Positions 49,256 through 58,188 of a stretch of 64,000 bases of DNA are shown here, one piece after another (position 1 is the stretch's first letter; every line of letters starts with the position of its first letter). Below the pieces are notes generated by a model. It saw only the letters and a list, made by a program, of their open reading frames with translations. It had not been told where the DNA came from and searched no databases. Source of the stretch: Trichomonas vaginalis G3. Taxonomy: Eukaryota > Parabasalia > Trichomonadida > Trichomonadidae. The stretch lies in contig NC_067205.1 in the NCBI RefSeq assembly GCF_026262505.1, positions 12,028,001 to 12,092,000 of the forward strand, read 5' to 3'. The translations under genes were made by a program, and so were the position numbers.

Positions 49256-49348
49256 GAGGTGGAGCCAAAAGTGGCTCGACCTCAAAACAAGCATTTTGTG
49301 AAGAATATACCACCCCGCGGAATTCCGCGGGGTGCTTTTTATACAAAA
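49256..49348 (+). repeat. Boundary motif plus one silent KilA-N 1 cassette before the gene, MavB
   Basis: GGAGCCAAAAGTGGCTCGAC (49261-49280) is followed by one cassette with the palindrome CCCGCGGAATTCCGCGGG (49289-49348), in the same orientation as the gene that starts at 49524. Confidence 0.75.
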
Positions 49349-49523
49349 TTCAACAGGTGAATTTTCATGAATTTCCTTAAGATAGAAAAAAGTGAGTTAA
49401 AATGAGATTTTTATCGTTGTGGTCCGACGGTTAAGCCACAAACGAATGTCCGACGGTTAAGCCACAAACGAATGTCCGACGTACCACCAAAAAATATTTT
49501 TTTATTTTTATTGTAAGAACAGT

Positions 49524-50186
49524 ATGACAGTCGAAGCAAAAACGTTCACGAACAAATCTAATGGCGAAACATTCACAAAAGGCACTTACAACGGTATTGA
49601 AGTCTTACGTAGAGACAAGGATGGTTATATAAATGTAACAAATATGTGTCAGCAGTTTAGGAAAGACTTTAGAAGGTTGTTGGAAAATAAGTCCTGGGAA
49701 GAGTATTTTAAGGCATTTTGTGAAGAATATACCACCCCGCGGAATTCCGGCGGGTGCTTTTTATACAATGTTAATGCAGGAATTCCGGATGAAATCAAAC
49801 AGGTTAGAGGAATGTATGTAGACCCAAGACTCGTAAACTATATAGCAATGTGGGCTTCTCCAAAATATTGCATAGCAGTTGGAAAAATTATGGACTCCAT
49901 AGACAAGAAAGTTCATGAGAAATTAGATGAAGAAGAACTTGAAGATACAGCAGAGAATGCTAAACCTTTGTTCGAACAAGAAGTTAGAAAAATGCATGAA
50001 AAACAAATAGAACATGAACATGAGATATGTTCTGGTTATAGAGACTCTCCATACGAACTAGACCAATGGGAACAAGAAGATTTAAAGAGAGAATTTAGAG
50101 AATATGAACTCGCTAAAGTTTCATTAGAAGCTGCAGAAGAGAGGTTAAAAGTTTGGGGTCGTTTTGTACAAAAATATTGTGAGTAA
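49524..50186 (+). CDS. KilA-N protein 1, MavB copy
   Basis: This 220-residue open frame has the KilA-N landmarks YNGIEVLRRDKDGYINVTNM, FRRLLENKSWEEY and GMYVDPRLVNYIAMWASPKY, followed by a charged helix. It is nearly identical to the Mav3 protein except in and near the cassette-encoded loop, EEYTTPRNSGGCFLYNV here versus EEYTNRRNSDGCFLYKV there. The cassette is at 49711-49769. The leader TTTTTTTATTTTTATTGTAA with AGAACAGT precedes the ATG. It is probably a nucleic-acid-binding regulator. An array of eight related cassettes lies 150 bases downstream. Confidence 0.8.
   Translation: MTVEAKTFTNKSNGETFTKGTYNGIEVLRRDKDGYINVTNMCQQFRKDFRRLLENKSWEEYFKAFCEEYTTPRNSGGCFLYNVNAGIPDEIKQVRGMYVDPRLVNYIAMWASPKYCIAVGKIMDSIDKKVHEKLDEEELEDTAENAKPLFEQEVRKMHEKQIEHEHEICSGYRDSPYELDQWEQEDLKREFREYELAKVSLEAAEERLKVWGRFVQKYCE
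49711..49769 (+). repeat. In-gene cassette of KilA-N protein 1, MavB allele
   Basis: GGCATTTTGTGAAGAATATA, then an imperfect palindrome (CCCCGCGGAATTCCGGCGGG) and TGCTTTTTATACAA match the array units, read in the reverse direction of the array. Confidence 0.85.
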
Positions 50187-50214
50187 ATGAACCATTTTTT
50201 TTATTGAATTCGGC

Positions 50215-50345
50215 AAAAATATATTTTAGGGTAGATGGTTTTTAGGTGTCACCAGGTCCCTCGGTCCCTCGGTCCCTCGGTTAAACGAACTTCTCTGAAA
50301 AAGTGTGACAACATGACATTTAGACAACAACACAGGAGATAGACT
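50215..50345 (+). repeat. GTCCCTCG tandem and GTGACAACATGAC module, copy before sub-array 1
   Basis: CCAGGTCCCTCGGTCCCTCG tandem triplets are followed by TGTGACAACATGACATTTAG and AACAACACAGGAGATAG. The same module is at 50670-50765 before sub-array 2 and, reversed, at 51295-51380. Confidence 0.75.
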
Positions 50346-51188
50346 TCTTCGTATATGTTTTGTATAAAAAGCAACCCGCGGAATTCCGGCGGGTGGTATA
50401 TTCTTCACAAAATGCTTGTTTTGTTGAGACTTCTTCGTATATGTTTTGTATAAAAAGCAACCCGCGGAATTCCGGCGGTTGGTATATTCTTCACAAAATG
50501 CTTGTTTTGTCAAACATGAACGTCAATGTTTTGTATAAAAAGCAACCCGCTGTTTTCCGCGGGTTGGTATATTCTTCACAAAATGCTTGTTTTGAGGTCG
50601 AGCCATTTTTGGTTCCACCTGTTTTTTCAACCAAAACTCATTTTTGTCGGCAAAAATATATTTTAGATCTCACCAGGTCCCTCGGTCCCTCGGTCCCTCG
50701 GTCAACTAACATCTTTTTGAAAATGGTGACAACATGACATTTTGACAACAACACAGGAAATAGACTTCTTCGTATATGTTTTGTATAAAAAGCACCTGCC
50801 GGAATTCCGGCGGGTGGTATATTCTTCACAAAATGCTTGTTTTGTTGAGACTTCTTCGTAAATGTTTTGTATAAAAAGCACCTGCCGGAATTCCGCGGGG
50901 TGGTATATTCTTCACAAAATGCTTGTTTTGTTGAGACTTCTTCGTATATGTTTTGTATAAAAAGCAACCGCCGGAATTCCGGCGGTTGGTATATTCTTCA
51001 CGAAATGCTTGTTTTGTTGAGACTTCTTCGTATATGTTTTGTATAAAAAGCAACCGCCGGAATTCCGCGGGGTGGTATATTCTTCACAAAATGCTTGTTT
51101 TGTTGAGACTTCATCGTCAATGTTTTGTATAAAAAGCAACCGCCGGAATTCCGGCGGTTGGTATATTCTTCACGAAATGCTTGTTTTG
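50341..51188 (-). repeat. Array of eight silent KilA-N 1 cassettes
   Basis: Units have cores at about 50375, 50461, 50545, 50780, 50866, 50952, 51038 and 51124, with a period of 86 bp inside each sub-array (three units, then five). Read on the minus strand, most encode AFCEEYT..RNS..CFLYK, the loop of the KilA-N 1 protein, with variants such as RNSAGC, RNSGRC and RNSGGC. The period is not a multiple of three and no start leader is present, so the units are not a gene. Cores vary among CCCGCGG/CCGGCGG, CTGCCGG/CCGGCGG and CCGCCGG/CCGGCGG. One unit (about 50545) lacks the GAATTC centre. Confidence 0.9.
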
Positions 51189-51215
51189 AGGTCGAGCCAT
51201 TTTTGGCTCCACCGT
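51185..51215 (-). repeat. Boundary motif at the end of the KilA-N 1 array
   Basis: GAGGTCGAGCCATTTTTGGC with TCCACC closes sub-array 2 here and sub-array 1 at 50592-50622. The reversed form opens the single silent cassettes at 49256 and 31690. Confidence 0.7.
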
Positions 51216-51417
51216 AGAAAACACACAAAACTCATTTTTGTCTGATTTACGCTCATTGACGAAGAAGTCTCAACAAAACATATACGAAGAAGTCTATTTC
51301 CTGGACTGTTGTCAAAATGTCATGTTGTCACCATTTTCAAAAAAATGTTAGTTGACCGAGGGACCGAGGGACCTGGTTAGATCTAAAATATATTTTTGCT
51401 GAAAAAAATGACCAAAT

Positions 51418-51866
51418 TTCATGAATTTCCTCATATGTTTGCGACCCTCGGAAAACCGAGGAACGAGATTCCGTACGAAAATCGCAAGAATTTGCGACCG
51501 GTGGAAAACCGCGGGTCGAGATTCCGTACGAAAATCGTGAAAAAAAACTCATGAAAATCGTGAAAAAATGCTACCCTCGAAAAACCGAGGATAGAGATTC
51601 CGTACGAAAATCGTGAAAAAAACTCATGCAAATCGTGAAAAATTGCGAGTAGGGGGAAAATCCTGGCCGCCTAAAACTCATGAAAATCGTAAAAAATTGC
51701 GAGTACGGGAAAAAACCGTAGTCGCCTAAAACTCATGAAAATCGTAAAAAAATGCGAGTAGGGAAAAAACCGGGTCGCCAAAACTCTATGAAAATCGAAA
51801 AAATTGCGACCCCGACTTTTCCCGGGGTCGCCTAAAACACATGAAAATCGCGAAAAAATGACCAAA
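51418..51866 (+). repeat. Array of about seven silent KilA-N 2 cassettes
   Basis: Units start with GCGACC or GCGAGT at about 51437, 51491, 51569, 51644, 51698, 51753 and 51805, with a length of 50-78 bp. They fall into two kinds: one with GAGATTCCGTACGAAAATCG (first three) and one with CGCC(T)AAAACTC(T)ATGAAAATCG (last four). The first unit, read in frame, gives EFPHMFATLGKPRNEIPYEN, almost the Mav3 KilA-N 2 sequence. The unit at 51753 gives TGSPKLYENRKN, almost the MavB sequence. Each unit also has a short hairpin (CCTCGG..CCGAGG, ACCC..GGGT). Confidence 0.85.
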
Positions 51867-52013
51867 TTTCATGATATAACTGTATTTTTTTGACGAAGAG
51901 AACTTTTGCACTTCGTCAAAAAAATCCCTGAAATCATATCTTTTATACAAGATAAAAAAATAGCGTTAGTTTTTATTTTTTTTATTTTTTTATTTTGTAT
52001 GTAAGAACAGGAA
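51867..52013 (+). promoter_or_regulatory. Leader of the KilA-N/T5orf172 gene
   Basis: A hairpin (TTTTTGACGAAG with CTTCGTCAAAAA) is followed by TTTTATACAAGATAAAAAAA, AGCGTTAG, T-runs and TTTTGTATGTAAGAACAG. Nearly the same leader, from TTTTATACAAGATAGAAAAT on, precedes the next KilA-N gene at 52645-52714. Confidence 0.6.
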
Positions 52014-52626
52014 ATGACAAACACTGAGTTTGAAACAGTTAAAAAGATAGACAATGACACCAAAGTGGTTAGAATTGGTGATTTAAACGTAAGATACTCA
52101 AAGAAATACAAAAAATATTCTTTGTCAGACATTTTAACACTATCTGAAGGAAAGAAAGCACACGACTGGGTTAAAAATGCTTCTACTCAGAAAATTTTGA
52201 CAAAAAATCCTGAGCTTATGATATCGGTAAGATTCTATGGAACAAGAGCATATCTTATAGACAAAAGTCTTACCAGTAGTTTTGTTCTGGATTGACCCAG
52301 TTGTTGGATATAATTTCATAACATATGGTTCATTCGATACGGAACGTTGCTGTGAAGGCTTACTTTACATCGTTCAGAAACCGAAGGACTTCAATACAAA
52401 GAGATATAAGATAGGAAGAACATTTAATATAACTCAAAGATATGACAGTATAGTCAATAGAGTTAAGGTTGCGTTTGTTAACGATATGAGCGCTGCTGAA
52501 ACAGAACTACTTGAAAAGTTTGAGAAAATGTATGGTGCTCCCACGAGAGGTAAAGAAACGTTTGAAGTAGATGAGATAGCTAAAGCTATAAAATTATTTG
52601 ACGAAGTTGCTGAAAAATACATGTAA
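52014..52626 (+). pseudogene. KilA-N / T5orf172 (GIY-YIG-like) protein region, MavB
   Basis: The first part (YSLSDILTLSEGKKAHDWVK) resembles a KilA-N-type domain, also seen in the other KilA-N proteins. The second part (EGLLYIVQKPKDFNTKRYKIGRT.. with FEKMYGAPTRGKETFEVDE) is a T5orf172-like domain, related to GIY-YIG nucleases, that often follows KilA-N or BRO domains in large DNA viruses. It has no counterpart in Mav3. It does not form one open frame. Confidence 0.65.
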
Positions 52627-52644
52627 AGCGTTTATTTTTGGTCT

Positions 52645-52714
52645 TTTATACAAGATAGAAAATAACGCTAATTTTATTTTTATTTTATTTTTTATTTTGT
52701 ATGTAAAGACAGAT
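52645..52714 (+). promoter_or_regulatory. Leader of KilA-N 2 gene
   Basis: TTTTATACAAGATAGAAAAT, AACGCTAA, long T-runs and TTTTGTATGTAAAGACAG precede the ATG at 52715. Shared with the leader at 51945-52013, with that of the Mav3 KilA-N 2 gene and, in its last part, with KilA-N 1 and the 304-residue gene. Confidence 0.6.
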
Positions 52715-53518
52715 ATGACAACAACAGAGAACACAAACAACTGCTATCGTTCATGAAGCCATAAGTGAAGAATACGAGTGGGTTCAGTTTAACAAACAGT
52801 TACGTCTCATTCGTTCGGTCAAAGATGACATGTACCAAATGCAAAGTATTTTGACAGCATGTTTTGCACCAGATATCAAACATACAGACGATTGGTTCAA
52901 AAACCAAAGCACACAAGAACTTTTGAGCGAAGCACAGCGAGACCGACTTTTTTCGGGGTCGCCAAAACTCTATGAAAATCGTAAAAATTTGCCAAATGGT
53001 TTGAGAGGTTGGTATGTACATAGACTTCTTGTAAATGCTGTGGCACAATGGGCTTCGCCTCGTTATGCTTGGTATATTTGCAGACTTCTTGACGAAATTC
53101 ATAGACAAGAACGTGAAGAGCTAGAGAACAAGCTTGAAGCAAAAGACAAAAACATACAGAAAAGAATACCACGTTCGGTACCAAAAGGAAAGGAAAAGAA
53201 CTATAAGTATATGATTTACACTGAAGAGATGGAAAATGAAGAAGACAGAGATATGGTTATGTTGCATTTAGTCAGAAGAACAACAAAAGCTTTTACGACC
53301 TTGCTAAGATTTACAAATCTGACAGAAATTGGTTCTATCGCGAAAACTTACCGATTTCAATGACACCAAATGAAGATGTTAAACAGATAGTTCAAGATAC
53401 GTTACCTCAAACACACTATGATATGAAAGGTTGTACAATACTTACATTCAAAGAAGATTTGCCGCTACTGAAGGAAAAGATAACAGAGTATTTTGACAAC
53501 TTCAAAGAGGAAGAGTAA
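52715..53518 (+). pseudogene. KilA-N protein 2 (KilA-N plus DUF3627-like tail), MavB copy
   Basis: This is the counterpart of 29414-30220. KilA-N landmarks (LPNGLRGWYVH, VNAVAQWASPRYAWYI) and the C-terminal DUF3627-like part (YMIYTEEMENEEDRDMVMLH) are present. The variable segment is QRDRLFSGSPKLYENRKN (52937-52990), unlike the Mav3 allele but close to a silent unit at 51753. It does not read as one frame. Confidence 0.7.
52937..52990 (+). repeat. In-gene cassette of KilA-N protein 2, MavB allele
   Basis: GCGAGACCGACTTTTTTCGG, GGTCGCCAAAACTCTATG and AAAATCGTAAAAATT. It shares its right part with the silent unit at 51753 and its left part with the unit at 51805. Confidence 0.8.
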
Positions 53519-53589
53519 ATGAACCATTTATTTTTCAAGCTTGACACCAAAGATGGCTCAGGTAGCTCTAGATGGTAAATTGTCTTGTC

Positions 53590-53940
53590 CGAGTCCTTCT
53601 GGCATTCCGAGTCCTTCCTTCCAACAGGAAAAAAATTTCCTTCCAACAGGAAAAAAATTTCCTTCCAACAGGAAAAAATTTTCCTTCCAACAGGAAAAGT
53701 TTTTCTTTCCGACAGGAAAAATTTTTCTTTCCGACAGGAAAAATTTTTCCAGTTGTCCGTCCGTAAACCATTCAAATTTTCGAAAATTGAGAACTTTTTG
53801 GCCGACCTTCAGGAAAAATTTTTCTTTCCGACAGGAAAAATTTTTCTTTCCGACAGGAAAAATTTTTCTTTCCGACAGGAAAAGTTTTTCTTTCCGACAG
53901 GAAAAGTCCTTCCTTCCGACAGGACACAAACGAATGTCCG
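53590..53940. repeat. Short GGAAAAA/TTTTTCC repeat array, MavB
   Basis: About fourteen units of 20-22 bases, such as CTTCCAACAGGAAAAAAATT and CTTTCCGACAGGAAAAA, surround a palindrome (CAAATTTTCGAAAATTG at 53773). The counterpart is at 28985-29340; unit sequences differ (CCAACAGG here on the left, CCGACAGG on the right). Confidence 0.8.
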
Positions 53941-54026
53941 ACGTACCACCAACCGAGTCCATTCCAAAGCCAGAAGAACCGACAGCCCCAGCACCACAAC
54001 AGACTAAGACTCAAACACTTACATTT

Positions 54027-54906
54027 TTACGCTTGACTTTTTACAATTTGAACTTTGTTTGCGTAGATGTGAATTCTGAAAGAAGTATGAGGGTCTTGTA
54101 TGACTTTGTACTTCTCCCATAGTTCATGTCTGTCAAACTTACCTGCCATGGACTCTTTCATAAGTTCCATGAAATCGTCTTCGGACAATCCGGGGAAAAG
54201 TATGATATCAGTAAGTATTCTCTTTACATCCTTACTTAAACTCTTGGCTGTCTGTACACAAATGACAACTGAGATGTTAAAGTGTCTGAGCTTCTTAAGA
54301 ATTCGACACATGTCTTGTTCTCTGTTCTTTAACAAAGGATGAGAAGCAAAGTCATCTAAGATAAGAAGACACCTATGAGGGTAAGTCTTCCAATCGTAAG
54401 ATTGCAATTTCTTCGAAATGTATTCTATCTCTTTCTGTTTGTTTCTGAAGTGTTTCTTCTCTAATATTCTCTGCATTTCCTCATTTGGGTCTTTAAACTT
54501 AGAATTGACATACTCATTTATAGCATTGTACTTCAAAACTCTTCTTTGGTACTTCTTTATCCAATCTAACAACTCAGAGTCTTTTATACATACTAACTTT
54601 GACTTTTTATAATAATCTTTCTTTGAACGAATTGACGGTTTGGTCAAATTGACCAGAAGTACTACAAATGACTACTAACTCATAGAATGGGTTCTTCTCA
54701 TCTAGTTCTTGTTGTTGTGCAGCCATTTTAAGATAAGTGAAAGTCTTACCCGACCCAGGTGGTGCGATTAGACCTGTTATACCATTCTGAGCAAATAGGA
54801 ACTTGTCATGTATGGGTTTTATCTGAGCATTTTCCAACTTCCTCTTGTTCTTGTTTAAAACATTCTCAAATTTCTTGTCAATGTCAGCAAACTTTTTTTC
54901 TAACAT
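54027..54906 (-). pseudogene. A32/FtsK-type genome-packaging ATPase region, MavB copy
   Basis: This is the counterpart of 28100-28973 with Walker A APPGSGKT and Walker B LLILDDFAS. It would move element DNA into a capsid. It is part of a broken element. It is divergent from the gene at 54943. Confidence 0.75.
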
Positions 54907-54942
54907 ATTTTTAGAAAAATTAAAATTTTTATCTTTTAGGAA

Positions 54943-55389
54943 ATGTCTAGCGATTTCGCTATCTATATTCGAGACAAGCTTTTCGACAGCAAAACATCTG
55001 TCGACCATAAAATCTTACATAGTGTAAACAAGAAAGGGGAATTTGTTCTAAAGTTCTGTTTCTGGGAATATGACAAGAACCATAAAACCTTAAGCAGAGA
55101 AGTCTTAAAATTTGTCAATGACAGACTTGTTAACAGAGATGACGCCTCTTGGAGAGATGAAGTCCAACAAAACTTCTTAGAATGCAAAGAAGACACATGC
55201 GCTGTTCTTGAAAATGAAATAGAAAACAGAATAGAAGAGCTATTAAATGACAAAGCACTTTTACAAAAATATGGTTCTGAGAAGTTTGACATAACTCCAC
55301 CAGAGAAGAAGAAGAGAGAAAAGAAAGAAAAGAAAGTAGAAGAAGAGAAGAAAGAACCAGAGCCAGAGAAAAAGAAATTTGACATGTAA
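54943..55389 (+). CDS. 148-residue Polinton protein with Lys/Glu tail, MavB copy
   Basis: This open frame matches 27608-28063 apart from a slightly shorter charged tail. It starts MSSDFAIYIRDKLFDSKTS after the leader ATTTTTATCTTTTAGGAA. The tail of alternating Lys and Glu runs suggests a flexible charged arm. No family is recognised. It is convergent with the next gene, 16 bases apart. Confidence 0.6.
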   Translation: MSSDFAIYIRDKLFDSKTSVDHKILHSVNKKGEFVLKFCFWEYDKNHKTLSREVLKFVNDRLVNRDDASWRDEVQQNFLECKEDTCAVLENEIENRIEELLNDKALLQKYGSEKFDITPPEKKKREKKEKKVEEEKKEPEPEKKKFDM

Positions 55390-55405
55390 AAATAAAATTT
55401 TATTT

Positions 55406-55825
55406 TTAGAACATTTCTGGGTCAATGTCAATGTTCTCTTCCTCTTTAGGAGCAAACACTGGCTTAGACTCTAAAATCTTTTTACCCAATTTACCTTGAA
55501 CTTCAACTATCTTAGACTCATAATATTCATAGTCGTCTGCTTTCTTTGGTTCATAATGTATAACAAGTTTGTATGCTTTGCCTTCTTTAAGGTTTGAGAA
55601 CCTTCTGTCAAAACTTTCTTTGACTGTCAACAAACCTTCTATGTCTAAGTCTTCAAATTTCGCACCATTTTTAGTCACAATAGCAAACTTAACTGGTTCG
55701 ATGTTCCAAACTTTGTCAAATGTAGACTTTTCAAAATGGTAGAAGTAAACATTCAAATATGTGAATGGGTCTAGTTCTTCTTTAAGTCCTGACATGTACT
55801 TGTTTACTGAGATGAATTTCGTCAT
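55406..55825 (-). CDS. 139-residue Polinton protein next to the helicase, MavB copy
   Basis: This open frame is the counterpart of 27172-27591, starting MTKFISVNKYMSGLKEELDP, with an acidic end (EENIDIDPEMF). Small beta-rich domain plus acidic tail and position beside the helicase would fit a single-strand DNA-binding protein; not proven. Confidence 0.6.
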   Translation of the reverse strand: MTKFISVNKYMSGLKEELDPFTYLNVYFYHFEKSTFDKVWNIEPVKFAIVTKNGAKFEDLDIEGLLTVKESFDRRFSNLKEGKAYKLVIHYEPKKADDYEYYESKIVEVQGKLGKKILESKPVFAPKEEENIDIDPEMF

Positions 55826-55861
55826 CTTTTCTATCGGATAAAAAAATATTTTTTTTAAAAT

Positions 55862-57105
55862 TTACTCAGAAAAATTTTTCTTTGTATATATACCATTCTG
55901 TACGTCTAAAAGACTTTTGACATTTGCCAAGAATGTTCGTTTAGACGCTGTCATATAACCATACTCTTGGCAATATTGTTTATACGAATCGTACAATGAC
56001 CTTTCATCTAAACACTCAAAGTCAGTTTCATCTATGAACAGTTCATATACACTCTTGTTTGCTTCTAACAATGTTTGTCTCTCTTCGGTATGTGGAATTT
56101 GTCTTGGATTGAACTTAGAAATATCTAATGTCATGAAATATGAGAACAAGTGGTTGTAAAAGTTAGGTGTCAAAGTTTCTGCTAAGTCGTCAAAATATTC
56201 TGTATCTTGCATATGAGCTTCTGACGTTCTGACAACTACATATCTTCTGTCAGAACTTTCTAACTTCATCGGAACGGCGTTGTTTGAAACCATGATGAAA
56301 TTTGCAACATTTTCACAAACTCTTTGGTCTTTATATTTTCTTTCAACAACTCCAACTTTGTCTGTTATAAGACTCTTCAAAGCATCTGAGTTTAAAACCT
56401 TTGTTGTATCTATACTTTGAAGTTCGTTACATACTATAAGTTTCATATTCTCTATTGAAGAGTTAAATTTACCGCAGATGTTTTCTAAGTTTGTCATATT
56501 CGGGTTCGAATAGCCCTCTAACAGTTTGCATAAGATATCTGTAAAAGAAAGTGTTCTTACCTGTTCCTTGTTTTCCAAATTATGATGAGAGCAGTTTCAT
56601 TTTTAGCACTTGGATGTTGTAAGATGTTTGCAAACAACATAAGATATACTCATAGACTCTTTCGTTTCCATTGCATATAATTTCTTTGACATGGTCTAAC
56701 CAAAGCTTCTATAACATTTTCTTTCCATTCTACTTGTTCATAATTTTATATCCAGTGAAGATAGAATAGAAAGTTTGGAGAAAGGTGTATAGAACTTTAT
56801 ACCACGAACTGAAAAATCTTCTAACTTTGACAATAAGATATCCCAAGCATCTAACATCTTCATGCCAACTTGTACGACTTTTATTTTCTTAAGTTTCTGT
56901 TTACATTCTTGTTCAGACACTATTGTTGCTCTTGGTTTGTTAAAGACAACATCCCATTCTTTCATAACATAACATTCTGGGGCAGAGTCGACATAAATGA
57001 CTAAACGTTTCAAAATTCTCGACTGCTTTGTTATAGTCCTCTAAATGGACACATATTTCTGAATGCTTGGAAGTCATAAAAATCTGAAACGTCTATTCTG
57101 TACAT
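55862..57105 (-). pseudogene. D5-like SF3 helicase region, MavB copy
   Basis: This is the counterpart of 25579-26813 with the same D5-type landmarks (MKLIVCNELQSIDTTK, DRRYVVVRTSEAH, LYDSYKQYCQEYG). It follows the capsid-like genes on the same strand. It does not form one open frame. Confidence 0.7.
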
Positions 57106-57139
57106 TTTTATAAAAATAAAAAAAAATATTTTTTTTATT

Positions 57140-57941
57140 TCTTGACTTTGTTGTTGCATTTGTTCCATTTGTTGCATTTGTTGTTCTTGAGCTATTTGTT
57201 GTTGAAGTTGTTCTTGTAGTACAATACTTTCACCAGTTGCATCTTCAATTCGAAACTTTCTGCCGTCATTGACAAATACATAGGACATAAAAGTTTTACA
57301 GGAACAAAGTTTGCGTCAACTAAGGTTAAGTTTATGTTTGCTAAAGTGTTTGAGTTTACTAAAGCTGAAAACTCTGCATTCGAATGAACAATAGGCAAAC
57401 CAGCAGAGAAAGTGTTGTTTATACGCATGAGTATCTTTTGGTCATAGTAGTTTCTGTCGACATTCGAAATAGCACTTTGAACCTAAGTTTGAAACAATAT
57501 ATAAAATAGGTGTACTTAAAGTCAATGGAACAGACAAACCTTGTATGACACCTTTTCCTGTTATAGGAAACTGTTGGTAGTAAAAACCAGATATAAGTTT
57601 TGTATTATAGCTCATATCGTTTATAGTAAACTCAGTCGGACATCCAAACATAATGAAACCTGCTCTAGTTGCAGCACATGTTACATCCGTCCTTAAAGTA
57701 TTAAATAAGTCAACAAAACCTGTTGGTGGTATATCTGAGTAAGTATCTTCAAGGAGTATTTTTTACCATTCACAACAACAAAGTCTTCTGGTGTCAAAAG
57801 AGCAAAACAGGCTTTAGTCGTCATCGTGTTTAAGGTCAGTTTACAATATCGTCCTTGAGGACTTTGTAAGTTTGTTGTTATAGAATTATATGACTCAGGG
57901 TTTTTAGTCGTAATAGTATAAACCACTATGTCTTCTGCCAT
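57140..57941 (-). pseudogene. Candidate minor capsid (penton-like) protein region, MavB copy
   Basis: This is the counterpart of 24749-25548, with the same beta-rich segments and Gln-rich end. The identification as a single jelly-roll protein is tentative. It is part of a broken element. Confidence 0.4.
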
Positions 57942-57951
57942 TTTTATATAT

Positions 57952-58182
57952 TTAAAAGTTTTTCTGAAAGTGGAGAAGAACTTCATCTAAACTTTCACAT
58001 GGCGTTTCTTGAAGTTCTCTGTCTAAGAAGTTCAAATATTTTGTAAAGACATAGAACTTTCCTTTGTCTACACGAACAAACAAAACAGGGTCTTTCATAT
58101 CGTTCAAAAGTGTGTAAAGTCCTTTACATGAAATAAAGTCTATATTGTTTTTCTTCAAACATCTTTCAAGAAGTTTTGACAT
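57952..58182 (-). CDS. 76-residue Polinton protein of unknown function
   Basis: This short open frame starts MSKLLERCLKKNNIDFISCK and has two beta strands (PVLFVRVDKGKFYVFTKYL) and an amphipathic end (SLDEVLLHFQKNF). The leader CTAAGTAAAA precedes the ATG, 6 bases after the stop of the previous gene on the same strand. I see no counterpart in Mav3 at this place. Confidence 0.55.
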   Translation of the reverse strand: MSKLLERCLKKNNIDFISCKGLYTLLNDMKDPVLFVRVDKGKFYVFTKYLNFLDRELQETPCESLDEVLLHFQKNF

Positions 58183-58188
58183 TTTTAC

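Noticed and set aside
50341-51188. CRISPR-like array
   Set aside because: The regular 86-bp spacing is due to near-identical whole units with no unique spacers, in a eukaryotic setting, and no cas-like genes are near.
51337-51865. Minus-strand open frames rich in Phe, Ser and Arg
   Set aside because: They follow the silent KilA-N 2 cassette repeats in the wrong strand and have no leader.
53541-54014. Overlapping Phe/Lys-rich open frames in the GGAAAAA array
   Set aside because: Frames exist on both strands because the repeat lacks stops; composition is dictated by the repeat.
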